Assembly: GCA_023401925.1 (NCBI GenBank)
Contig: JAEXDA010000060.1
Coordinates: 1 to 64,000, forward strand
Reading direction: 5' to 3'
Source of the DNA: Bacillota bacterium
GTDB lineage: Bacteria > Bacillota > UBA4882 > UBA8346
Length of the DNA: 64,000 bases
Both the position numbers and the translations under genes were made by a program. The notes beneath the pieces are model-generated. The model was not told the origin of the DNA. It ran no database searches and worked only from the letters and a program-made list of their open reading frames with translations. Below are positions 15,701-24,527 of this stretch, piece after piece (position 1 is the first letter of the stretch; every line of letters starts with the position of its first letter).

Positions 15701-17847
15701 AATTCCCGCTCCTTTTCCGCTTCAAATTTTTTTATAAAATCCATAATATCTTCTGCAGTTTTAGCCCGGTCCAGAACCTGAAAAAATTCCGGAAGCTCAA
15801 AGAGGGACACTAAATCCTTTAGTGCAACCAAATGGGATGAAGAATCAACCGTGGCTAGCATAAAAACATATTTAACCGGATCGTTTTCTTCATTTCCAAA
15901 ACAAACCGGCGTCTTTAAACGTATGAAAGAGATGGCCGTATCAAATACTCCATATTTTTTGCCGGCATGCGGAATTGCCACTCCCTTTGTAAGCACTATA
16001 TACGGACCTGAATCCATTACATTTTGGATGGCTGCTTCAATATATGTCTTGGCAACCACCCCGTCTCGATAGAGAATTTCTCCCCCTGCTTCCACAGCTG
16101 CTTTCCAATCCTTTACCTCAACATCGAGTTGAATATATTTTTCCTTAAGCACATCTCTCAACATTCTTTGTACTATCTCCTTTAGCTGCGCGTCTTTTTG
16201 AAACTTCTTATAATGATTCAATAAATCTTCTAACCGGCTTGCGATTTGTGATTCTCCACAGGCGCTATATTCTTTTAGCAAAAAATTGACACCCTCGATA
16301 AGCTTAAATTTTTCACTGTTTTCACCCTCATTATCGCCTGCTTCCAAAGTTTGAACACGACTGACAAATCCCAACTTGATTACCATCTGATTAATGTTTT
16401 CAATATCGGCTTTCTGAATAATGGGGCTTACCAACACCAAAGGCAAATCCGTCTTTAATGGGACAGTCGAAATAATTAAATCAAAATTTTGGGACTTCTG
16501 CGTTTTTGCCAGTTGATGAGCGGCAAGCACACATTTTATATCAAAATTAAAATACTGTTTTAATTTTTCAACGACCAGTTGCGCTGTACCATGTCCCGTA
16601 TTGCAAAGAACCGCCACCGCAAGTTTTCGTGTTTTAATTGTCTGACACGTACTTTCCATAGCACTTGCAAAATAGATTAACAAATAGGAAAGCTCATCAT
16701 CGAAAATCGTTCTACCAATAAATTTTTCCAGAGGACCGCTGCTTTTTTGGATTGCTTCAAAGAGAGAAGGGTTTTCTTTCAATAGTTTTCTTTTAAGGGA
16801 ATTTGCCATGACAATGCGATTTTTTATTGAAAATATTACCGAACAAAGATAATTGACAAGTCGGTTGTAAAATGTTTCATTATAACGAAAATTAAAGTTT
16901 AATATCTTACCCACATTCAAAATTAATTGTTCGGCAATGATTTGAATGTATGGAAGTTTGGTATCTTCATACTCCCCTAAGGGGTGTAAAAACTCTCCAT
17001 AGATATGTCGCGTGAAATAATCAACAGTATCTTGAGATAGTTCAATGTGAAATTGTTGATTGATCTGACTTACAATATACTGTGCCACCGCGTATTCCAA
17101 TTGGTAGGTAGACACAGCACCGTCTTCCTCGTGTAAACTTAAAGGATGATGTTTGTCCCTGGTAATTGAGAGTGCAATTTGGATTGTCAACTCTTTAAAC
17201 GCTTCATCCGAAAGAATAAAATTGTATTTTTCTTCGGCTGTGAGTATAATCTCTTTTATTGTTGCTATATCAATATCTTGAAATATTTGTTGATATAAGT
17301 CGGATGGCTCAAAATACTCGAAATCCCGTTTATCAATATGAATAGGATCATTAATCAGTTTGGATAATAGTTCACGTGTTTTTTCCTCACTTTCTTCCAA
17401 ACGGATACCTTTACTTTTTTTAAACGAAATATTGATTTGATTTTCTTGACACCACTGTTTAATGCGAATGATATCGGAATTAATGGTTCCTCTGCTCACA
17501 AATAGCTGATTGGCCAAATTGTCGATTGTAATATACGAATCAGTGCAAATGAGCCGGGTAACAATAATGAATACTCTTTCCTCCGCAGAAAGTTTATAGC
17601 GATAATAGTCATCAATATCTTGTTGCCCGATACTCAATTTATCATTTTCATCCCCACAAAAGGAAATAGTCTCCTTGCTGATAGCAATGCATAATTTACC
17701 ATTTCTTTTTTTGACATAATCATTGATTTCATCAATATCATTTCGAATCGTTTTTGTACTGACATAAAAATCGTTGGCAAGTTCATTGAGATTTACATTG
17801 TTAGCTTGGATAATTTTATCCAATAAAAGCTTTTGTCTTAATTTCAT
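15697..17847 (-). CDS. PRD-containing transcriptional regulator with EIIB-like and EIIA domains
   Basis: A 716-residue BglG/MtlR-type activator. In order: two helix-turn-helix segments (LLLDKIIQANNVNLNELAN; YITIDNLANQLFVSRGTINSD), two PTS regulation domains (about 180-390), an EIIB-like domain with VLCNTGHGTAQL, and a C-terminal EIIA domain whose phosphorylatable histidine is H627 in GVAIPHAGKK. Phosphorylation by the PTS should set its activity according to sugar availability. ATG at 17847 is chosen because AGAGGG abuts the ATG at 17853 but is correctly spaced for 17847. It is the first gene of the operon. With no separate EIIA, its EIIA domain may also serve transport. Confidence 0.9.
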   Translation of the reverse strand: MKLRQKLLLDKIIQANNVNLNELANDFYVSTKTIRNDIDEINDYVKKRNGKLCIAISKETISFCGDENDKLSIGQQDIDDYYRYKLSAEERVFIIVTRLICTDSYITIDNLANQLFVSRGTINSDIIRIKQWCQENQINISFKKSKGIRLEESEEKTRELLSKLINDPIHIDKRDFEYFEPSDLYQQIFQDIDIATIKEIILTAEEKYNFILSDEAFKELTIQIALSITRDKHHPLSLHEEDGAVSTYQLEYAVAQYIVSQINQQFHIELSQDTVDYFTRHIYGEFLHPLGEYEDTKLPYIQIIAEQLILNVGKILNFNFRYNETFYNRLVNYLCSVIFSIKNRIVMANSLKRKLLKENPSLFEAIQKSSGPLEKFIGRTIFDDELSYLLIYFASAMESTCQTIKTRKLAVAVLCNTGHGTAQLVVEKLKQYFNFDIKCVLAAHQLAKTQKSQNFDLIISTVPLKTDLPLVLVSPIIQKADIENINQMVIKLGFVSRVQTLEAGDNEGENSEKFKLIEGVNFLLKEYSACGESQIASRLEDLLNHYKKFQKDAQLKEIVQRMLRDVLKEKYIQLDVEVKDWKAAVEAGGEILYRDGVVAKTYIEAAIQNVMDSGPYIVLTKGVAIPHAGKKYGVFDTAISFIRLKTPVCFGNEENDPVKYVFMLATVDSSSHLVALKDLVSLFELPEFFQVLDRAKTAEDIMDFIKKFEAEKEREL

Positions 17848-17853
17848 TGTCAT

Positions 17854-18315
17854 CCCTCTGATTTTTATTATACTTATTACTTTGTTAATATAAAGTTCAA
17901 TAATTTTCTATTGCTTTTTCATTTTTTGTACTTATACTTTATCATTCCTTTGTTTATGCATATAAAACGAATAAATAGTAATTTTGTCGGATTTTTATAT
18001 TTTGAGGTATGAAATAAAAGTTTAGCAGATACAGAGGCTATCCTGAGTCTGGATGAGATAAGACTCCCTGGTTGCATGCGAAGAAAAATATTCCAATACG
18101 AAATTCTTTTATATCAGTATAGGGTTTGGGTGATTAATCATATGATGAAACTAAAAAAGACTGTCCCAAAAGTAAATGAATCCATAAGAAATACAATACT
18201 ATGAAGCTCATATTGCACTCCTAATTGATTCTAAAGTACTTTTTAGACAGCCCCGGTAATAAATGTAAATTTAGTCTTTCCCAGTAATTATTGATGTTTT
18301 AAACACCAAACATAT
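17854..18315. other. Intergenic stretch between murA and the PTS operon
   Basis: No gene is seen. It contains the upstream region of the PTS operon (a possible TATAAT on the minus strand at 17872-17867 without a clear -35) and MITE-like copy B at 18159-18252. The remainder is AT-rich and unassigned. Confidence 0.6.
18159..18252 (-). mobile_element. MITE-like element, copy B (94 bp), inverted relative to copy A
   Basis: Read on the minus strand it begins GGCTGTCTAAAAAG, identical to the left end of copy A (8196), and ends TTTTGGGACAGTC. The body aligns with copy A with two internal deletions. Copies A and B lie in opposite orientation on either side of fhs plus the PTS operon. Confidence 0.7.
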
Positions 18316-19617
18316 TTATCCGATTCTCCTAATTTCCGCCCCAAGAGCGGATAATTTGGCCTCTATATTTTCATATCCCCGATCCAAATATTGAAGGCCC
18401 TCAAGGTTTGTTTTTCCTTCTGCCGCCAGTCCGGCAATGACCAGAGCAGCTCCAGCCCGTAAATCAGGAGCATAAACCACAGCGCCGCTTAATGCGTTCG
18501 CTCCTTTAACAATCGCACTTCGGCTTTCAACCCGGATCGAAGCGCCCATTCGAATTAATTCATCTACATAACTGAAACGTCCCCCAAAAACATTTTCCGT
18601 GATGACGCTGGTCCCTTCGGCAATCGATAATAATGCCGTAATCTGCGGTTGCAAATCCGTTGGAAAACCGGGATACGGCAATACGGTTACATCAACTGCG
18701 CTTAATTTTTGCTCAGTGTGAATCCTGATCTGTTCTTCACCCGTTTCCACCGTAACTCCAATCTCACGCAGTTTAGAAGTCAGAGCTTCTAAATGTTCGG
18801 GAATCACATCTTCAACGGTTACATCACCACCGGTAATCGCTGCAGCGATCATAAACGTACCGGCTTCAATCCGGTCCGGTATGACCATGTAATCTATTTC
18901 CCGATCATTTAATTGGGTTACTCCTTCAATGCGAATGGTATCCGTACCGGCTCCCCTGATTTTAGCGCCCAGACGGTTATAAAAATTTTGTTCTTCAATA
19001 ATTTCAGGTTCTTTAGCGGCATTCCGAATAATTGTGGTTCCTTCGGCAAGTATTGCCGCAGCCATGATATTCTCGGTTGCACCCACACTCGGAAAATCAA
19101 GATGGATTTCGGTACCTTTCAATCTTTTGGATTGAATATAAACATAGCCGTGTTCTTCAATGACTTCTGCTCCTAAAGCCCTGAAGCCTTTTAGGTGTAA
19201 ATCTATCGGACGTGAACCAATATTGCACCCACCTGGTTGGAACAATTTAACCCGTCCGGTACGGGTAAGGAGCGGTCCCATAACTTGAACCGAGGCCCTC
19301 ATCTCACGTACCAATTCATCAGGGGCTGAATATCCCAGTCCCTGATTGGAATGTATCAATAATGTCGTTTGATCTTCCCAATTTACATCAACTCCCAGTG
19401 CGCGCAAAACCCCAATCATGATTTCTACATCTTTAATTCTTGGAACATTCCGAATAACACAACGATTATTCGTCAATAGGGAGGCTGCCATCAGTTTAAG
19501 AACGGCGTTTTTCGCACCGCTTGCTTTCACTGAACCGTATAAACTATTTCCCCCAATAATTTCCAACCGTTCAGCAGTTTTAGTGCCCGACGATACAACT
19601 GTTCCTAAATCCATCAT
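18316..19617 (-). CDS. murA: UDP-N-acetylglucosamine 1-carboxyvinyltransferase
   Basis: A 433-residue enzyme for the first committed step of peptidoglycan synthesis, transferring enolpyruvate from PEP to UDP-GlcNAc. The active loop reads PGGCNIGSRPIDLH with the catalytic Cys131, so fosfomycin sensitivity is expected at that residue. GAKNAVLKLMAASLL is the substrate-binding N-terminal motif. ATG at 19617 has GGAGG ten bases upstream. It is the last gene of the dcw cluster here and follows murG. No murB precedes it, unlike many relatives. Firmicutes often have two MurA copies; this is one of them. Confidence 0.96.
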   Translation of the reverse strand: MMDLGTVVSSGTKTAERLEIIGGNSLYGSVKASGAKNAVLKLMAASLLTNNRCVIRNVPRIKDVEIMIGVLRALGVDVNWEDQTTLLIHSNQGLGYSAPDELVREMRASVQVMGPLLTRTGRVKLFQPGGCNIGSRPIDLHLKGFRALGAEVIEEHGYVYIQSKRLKGTEIHLDFPSVGATENIMAAAILAEGTTIIRNAAKEPEIIEEQNFYNRLGAKIRGAGTDTIRIEGVTQLNDREIDYMVIPDRIEAGTFMIAAAITGGDVTVEDVIPEHLEALTSKLREIGVTVETGEEQIRIHTEQKLSAVDVTVLPYPGFPTDLQPQITALLSIAEGTSVITENVFGGRFSYVDELIRMGASIRVESRSAIVKGANALSGAVVYAPDLRAGAALVIAGLAAEGKTNLEGLQYLDRGYENIEAKLSALGAEIRRIG

Positions 19618-19707
19618 TCTAATGCAGCCTCCTAATATTTATAGACCAATAGCCATCATATTCCAAGATGGTCTACGGTGTGATATACGTACGAAATGCT
19701 TGTCCCC

Positions 19708-20820
19708 TCAAGATATCATCCTACATAATTCGTCAACAATCGTCTGTACTGCTTTGGGGCGACTCAAATCCATGCTTGCTTTGGACATTTTTTGCCGTAA
19801 TTTCTCATCCTGTAAAAGACGCTCCAGACTACTCAACAAATACTCGGGAGTCAACTCTCCCTCTAAAATAACTTCAGCCGCTCCATGATTTTCTAAAACA
19901 CGGGCATTGAATTCTTGATGGTTATTCGTAGCATAAGGATAGGGTACCAATATAGCCGGAATACCGAAACAAGTAATTTCAGCCAATGAAATGGCTCCTG
20001 CCCTTGCCAATACGATATTGGATACTTTATAAGCATTCGCGATTTTATAAAAATAGGCCACCAATTTTAGTCGATTCTGTTGCTCTTTGGATAATTCCAT
20101 CGATTGAACAGTTTCATTTATATTATCGTACTCTTTGGTCCCGGTCATCAGTATTATTTGCAATTTTGGGAAATTTTCTAACAAATTTTTGATATTTGGC
20201 AAGATGGCTTGATTAATCCGGCGAGCACTCTGACTACCGCCAAATACCAATAAATTGATACAACCCGGGCTAATGCCAAGCTCTTTCTCAGCAGCTTCTC
20301 TACTGACTTTAACGAATTCTTCCATTCGGATTGGATTTCCGGAAGCAGAAATTTTAGATGCCGGAAAAAATTTGGCTGCCTCCCAATAAGCCAGAAAAAT
20401 ATGATTGACAAAACGTCCCAAAATCCGATTGGTTAAGCCGGGAAATGCATTTTGCTCTTGAATAGCGGTAGGAACTCCTTGTAAATAGGCGGCGAGCACC
20501 ATGGGACCACAAACATAGCCCCCTGTCCCAACCACCAAATCCGGTTTGTACTGCCGGACGATCTTGAAAGTCTCTGCCATTCCTTTGGCTGCCAGCCATA
20601 ATGCAGTGAATACCTTTGGACTCACTTTCCTTGGAATTCCCGATAAATTTATCGTTACCAGCCGAAAACCTTCTTTGGGAATAATATCGGATTCAAGTCC
20701 TTTTTTGCCGCCTACAAATAATATTTCCGTTTTGGGATCGCGCCGCAAAAATTCTTTGGCAATCGTTACTGCCGGGTAAATATGTCCTCCGGTGCCTCCA
20801 CCAGCTAATATCACGCGCAT
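19708..20820 (-). CDS. murG: Lipid II synthase: UDP-GlcNAc--undecaprenyl-PP-MurNAc-pentapeptide GlcNAc transferase
   Basis: A 370-residue peripheral membrane glycosyltransferase that converts lipid I to lipid II. GGGTGGHIYPAVTIA at the N-terminus, the second glycine loop GGSQSARRIN and the acceptor/donor site RAGAISLAEITCFGIPAILVPYP are the family signatures. ATG at 20820 follows GAGGTTAGTCTT. It lies between ftsW and murA on the minus strand, as in the standard cluster. A gap of about 150 bases to ftsW contains no gene. Confidence 0.96.
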   Translation of the reverse strand: MRVILAGGGTGGHIYPAVTIAKEFLRRDPKTEILFVGGKKGLESDIIPKEGFRLVTINLSGIPRKVSPKVFTALWLAAKGMAETFKIVRQYKPDLVVGTGGYVCGPMVLAAYLQGVPTAIQEQNAFPGLTNRILGRFVNHIFLAYWEAAKFFPASKISASGNPIRMEEFVKVSREAAEKELGISPGCINLLVFGGSQSARRINQAILPNIKNLLENFPKLQIILMTGTKEYDNINETVQSMELSKEQQNRLKLVAYFYKIANAYKVSNIVLARAGAISLAEITCFGIPAILVPYPYATNNHQEFNARVLENHGAAEVILEGELTPEYLLSSLERLLQDEKLRQKMSKASMDLSRPKAVQTIVDELCRMIS

Positions 20821-20974
20821 AAGACTAACCTCGTTTCCTTATTAAAGAATACAGAATACCGGGGCCGGAATCCAGAAGAAGTTCTTTCCAAATTTATTCG
20901 TAAACAGAGATTTACTTCCTGGCACTTCCTTCTCCTGACTATTGGCTTCCGGCTTCTAAATTCTACCGTAAAAT

Positions 20975-22081
20975 TCAAGGGGTTGTATTCTTGGAAATGT
21001 TAAGTAAAATTCCCACACTAAACAGACTTACCAGTAGCGATGACCCCCCATAACTTAAGAATGGCAATGTAATTCCGGTTACCGGAATCGATGAAGTCAC
21101 GACCCCGATATTTAAAATAGCCTGAAACACCAACCATGAAGTAATACCTGTGGCCAACAGCCTTCCATATGGGTCCTGACAGGAAATGGCGATTTTATAA
21201 CCACGCCAAGCCAAAAAGAAGAATAAAAGCAACACTGTCAAGGTTCCAATTAGGCCTAATTCTTCACCGAGGATTGAAAATATATAATCAGTATGGGCTT
21301 CCGGTAAATAATGAAACTTTTGACGGCTCATTCCAAGACCCAAACCAAAGGGCCCTCCAGATCCCAACGCGTACAATGACTGAATAATTTGCCACCCATC
21401 TCCCTGAGGATCCTTCCATGGATTAACAAAAGCAATCAATCGTTTCAAACGGTAATCCGCATTCACAGCCATTACGATGCCTATACCCAAGCCGACAAAA
21501 CCCAAAAAACTCATATAGGAAAAAGGGACACCTCCGGCAAAAAGCATCATCATGAAGGTGGCAAAGATAACTATCGTAGTTCCTAAGTCTGGTTCCTTCA
21601 TGATTAACATGCATACTATCGAAACGCAAATCAAAGGAATAAACATCCCGATAATGAAGTTATTTACCCCTTTTTTTATCTCGGCCAGGTAATGAGCCAT
21701 AAACATAATCACCGCTAATTTAGCAAATTCGGAAGGTTGAGGCTCAAATAACCCTAAATCAATCCAGCGATGAGAGCCTTTCTTGGCTTCAAACATTAAA
21801 ACCACAATCAGTAAGATCAGTGAAACAATGGACACGGATACCGTGAAACGTTTTAAATACTGATACGGAAATTTCATCATAAAAAACATAAAACCAATAC
21901 CGATAACCGCAAAAATCAACTGGCGCAACCCATAATGAAAAACGCTGGTCCCGCCGGTATCCGACAAAGATTCCGGCGCACTGGCACTGGTTACCATAAT
22001 CAACCCAAGCACCAATAAAGCCATAATAACGGTAAATAGAAACAAATCAGATGGATTGCGCTTCAAAAACGGAGCCTCCAT
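20975..22081 (-). CDS. ftsW: SEDS peptidoglycan polymerase FtsW (SpoVE-like)
   Basis: A 368-residue SEDS-family glycosyltransferase with about ten membrane helices, working with a class B PBP at the septum. LGLIMVTSASAP, HRWIDLGLFEPQPSEFAKLA, KEPDLGTTIVI and the C-terminal PVTGITLPFLSYGGSSLL are diagnostic. ATG at 22081 (MEAPFLKRNPSD) is preferred to the TTG two codons earlier; neither has a strong Shine-Dalgarno. In the usual order murD would lie between mraY and ftsW, but only about 70 bases separate them here. In spore formers this gene may serve vegetative division, cortex synthesis or both. Confidence 0.92.
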   Translation of the reverse strand: MEAPFLKRNPSDLFLFTVIMALLVLGLIMVTSASAPESLSDTGGTSVFHYGLRQLIFAVIGIGFMFFMMKFPYQYLKRFTVSVSIVSLILLIVVLMFEAKKGSHRWIDLGLFEPQPSEFAKLAVIMFMAHYLAEIKKGVNNFIIGMFIPLICVSIVCMLIMKEPDLGTTIVIFATFMMMLFAGGVPFSYMSFLGFVGLGIGIVMAVNADYRLKRLIAFVNPWKDPQGDGWQIIQSLYALGSGGPFGLGLGMSRQKFHYLPEAHTDYIFSILGEELGLIGTLTVLLLFFFLAWRGYKIAISCQDPYGRLLATGITSWLVFQAILNIGVVTSSIPVTGITLPFLSYGGSSLLVSLFSVGILLNISKNTTP

Positions 22082-22158
22082 ATTCAAGATTTCAACAGAT
22101 GAATATCTTCAATATTTTTTGTATTTAAAATTTCGAATCAACATATTTTCAATATTTA

Positions 22159-23142
22159 TTAACGGATTAAATAACCAAGAATGCCGATAACTCCTAAAAC
22201 GATACCAATAATCCAAAATCGGATCATAATTTTCGGCTCCACCATACCGCCAAGTTCAAAATGGTGATGAATGGGACTCATTCGAAAAACCCTTTTCCCA
22301 GTGGTCTTATAGGAAGTCACCTGAATTATGACTGACAGGTTTTCTGCTACAAAAATTCCACCAATAATTACAAAAAAAAGACTCATTTGACTAAATAGGG
22401 AAATCCCAGCCAATCCTGCTCCAAGCGCCAAAGAACCCGTATCCCCCATAAAGACCTGGGCTGGCGGACCATTAAACCAGACAAAACCGATACAAGCTCC
22501 CGCCAAAGCGAATGCAAAAATCGCCAAGTCCGGTTGATGCTGAAATAAAGTCAGAGTCCCCAAAAACAAGGCGGCAATCGCAGTTGTTCCCCCCGCCAGT
22601 CCATCGAGGCCATCGGTTAAATTTACGGCATTTGAAAAGGCAACGATCACAAAGACAGCATACAAAAAAAAGACGGGGTTACCAAATCCCCCTGCCGGGA
22701 AAGTCAATTGTAAATCGGCAAACGGCACCAACTGTGAAGTTGGAAACTGGTTGCGAATCATAAAAAATACTGCCAGACCCGCAAAGAGGATTTGAGCGAA
22801 CAATTTTTGTCTAGCGGTAAGGCCAAGCGATTTTTTGGTGATAATAATGATTAAATCATCCACCAACCCAATCAATCCAAAACTCAACGTCAAAAAAGTA
22901 AGCCATTGAACAATCGGGGAATAAGCTTTGACGAACATCAATCCCGCCACAAGTGAAAGCAAAATTAGGATTCCACCCATTGTAGGAGTGCCGGCCTTTT
23001 TCAAATGGCTTTGGGGTCCATCCGTCCGAATACTCTGACCGAATTTCAACCGATGCAATAATTTAATCGTAATCGGTCCTAGTACCAATGAAACTAAAAA
23101 AGCGATGAACGCTGCGAAAATAAGTTTGAGTAAAAGTGTCAT
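22159..23142 (-). CDS. mraY: Phospho-MurNAc-pentapeptide translocase
   Basis: A 327-residue integral membrane enzyme making lipid I on the cytoplasmic face. KKAGTPTMGGILIL, the catalytic LVDDLIIIITKKSLGLTARQK, AVNLTDGLDGLAGG and MSPIHHHFELGG are all present. Its start overlaps the murF stop by four bases (ATGA), so the two are coupled. Ten hydrophobic segments are expected. Nothing is unusual in the sequence; the missing murD immediately downstream is the notable point. Confidence 0.97.
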   Translation of the reverse strand: MTLLLKLIFAAFIAFLVSLVLGPITIKLLHRLKFGQSIRTDGPQSHLKKAGTPTMGGILILLSLVAGLMFVKAYSPIVQWLTFLTLSFGLIGLVDDLIIIITKKSLGLTARQKLFAQILFAGLAVFFMIRNQFPTSQLVPFADLQLTFPAGGFGNPVFFLYAVFVIVAFSNAVNLTDGLDGLAGGTTAIAALFLGTLTLFQHQPDLAIFAFALAGACIGFVWFNGPPAQVFMGDTGSLALGAGLAGISLFSQMSLFFVIIGGIFVAENLSVIIQVTSYKTTGKRVFRMSPIHHHFELGGMVEPKIMIRFWIIGIVLGVIGILGYLIR

Positions 23143-24527
23143 GAAATGTGGACCTCCTCCGTGGATAAGGCGTAGACAACCTCTTCCATTTTCATCCCAC
23201 GGGAACCTTTAACCAGGATAAAATCTCCCGGTCTAATATACGCCTTAAGTTTCTCAATTAAAGCTTGTTTATCTGAAAAAAATTCTCCATGACCTTTGAC
23301 AAAATCATTCATTCCTTCAACATACTTTTCGGCTAAAACCCCAAAGGCGAAAAGATGATCAATTTTTTTCAAGGCGGCATAAGAGCCGATTTCGTAGTGA
23401 ATTTGTGCAGCGCTTGGCCCCAATTCCAACATATCGGCCAAGACAGCAATTTTTCGTTCTCCGGATTGACTTGAATGCAATACTTCGATAGCGGCTTTAA
23501 CCGAAGAGGGACTGGCATTATAAGTATCGTCAATAATTCGATAGCCATTTTTTTCAATAATGTTTAAACGTTTCCCGCTAAGATCAGGTTCAGCCAGACC
23601 CTTTTGGATGCTTTCCTCGGAAATTCCCAATTCGATTGCTGCAGCAACGGCTGCAATTGCATTCAGGATATTATGGCGGCCAGGTACAGGCAATGCTATG
23701 TCTAGACTTCCATTTTCGAAAATAGCTTTAAAACGGGAGCCAAAATCAGTCGTTTCAATCATTACAGCCCGATAATCCAGGTCAGGACCATCCATACCGT
23801 AAAAAACCTTCCTGGCACGCGTGCAATTTTCCATTTTACGCACCAGGGGATCATCCCCATTTAAAATCGCCAAACCACTTTGGGGTAAAGCTTCGATCAA
23901 CTCCGATTTCGCTTTGGCGATATTCTCCTGACTTTGCAAGAGTTCCAAATGAGTTAAACCCACATTGGTAACCAGTCCAATCGTAGGTTGGGCAATTCCG
24001 GCCAAGTTTTTAATTTGCCCAAGACCTCTCATGCCCATTTCAACAACGACGGCCTCAGTTTGGGAATTTATTTTTAAGAGCGTGAAGGGTAAACCAATTT
24101 CATTATTATAATTAGCTTCAGTTTTCACGATCTTCAATTCTCTAGCGATAATTGAGGCAACTAAATCTTTGGTTGTCGTTTTTCCATTGCTACCTGTTAT
24201 CGCAAGCAATGGCGTATTAAAGCGGCTCCGGTGAAAGCGGGCAATATCTCCCAGCGCTTTCAGGGTATCTTTTACCTGGATAACCGTCACTCCTTCAAAC
24301 ACTGGTCCATCATCCATTACAATCAAAGCAGCAGCGCCCAACTGAATCGCTGCGCCCAAAAAATCATGGCCGTTAAAACGTTCTCCTTTTATCGCGATAA
24401 ATATGTTCCCGGGATTGATTTGGCGTGAGTCAGTGCTCACTCCGGTAAAATTATGGCAGGAGCCGCTTCTTTGAGTCAAAACTCCTCCTGTAGCTTCAAT
24501 AAGCTCATCCAAAGTAAACTCAACCAT
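23139..24527 (-). CDS. murF: UDP-MurNAc-tripeptide--D-Ala-D-Ala ligase
   Basis: A 462-residue Mur ligase adding D-Ala-D-Ala. The ATP loop AITGSNGKTTTKDL, the central ILNGDDP and DTYNASPSSVKAAI are family motifs. The longest frame begins at 24626, inside murE, but ATG at 24527 (MVEFTLDELIEATGG) has AAGGAG upstream and gives the proper N-terminal domain. It overlaps the end of murE by 8 bases and the start of mraY by 4, a tight operon arrangement. Confidence 0.95.
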   Translation of the reverse strand: MVEFTLDELIEATGGVLTQRSGSCHNFTGVSTDSRQINPGNIFIAIKGERFNGHDFLGAAIQLGAAALIVMDDGPVFEGVTVIQVKDTLKALGDIARFHRSRFNTPLLAITGSNGKTTTKDLVASIIARELKIVKTEANYNNEIGLPFTLLKINSQTEAVVVEMGMRGLGQIKNLAGIAQPTIGLVTNVGLTHLELLQSQENIAKAKSELIEALPQSGLAILNGDDPLVRKMENCTRARKVFYGMDGPDLDYRAVMIETTDFGSRFKAIFENGSLDIALPVPGRHNILNAIAAVAAAIELGISEESIQKGLAEPDLSGKRLNIIEKNGYRIIDDTYNASPSSVKAAIEVLHSSQSGERKIAVLADMLELGPSAAQIHYEIGSYAALKKIDHLFAFGVLAEKYVEGMNDFVKGHGEFFSDKQALIEKLKAYIRPGDFILVKGSRGMKMEEVVYALSTEEVHIS

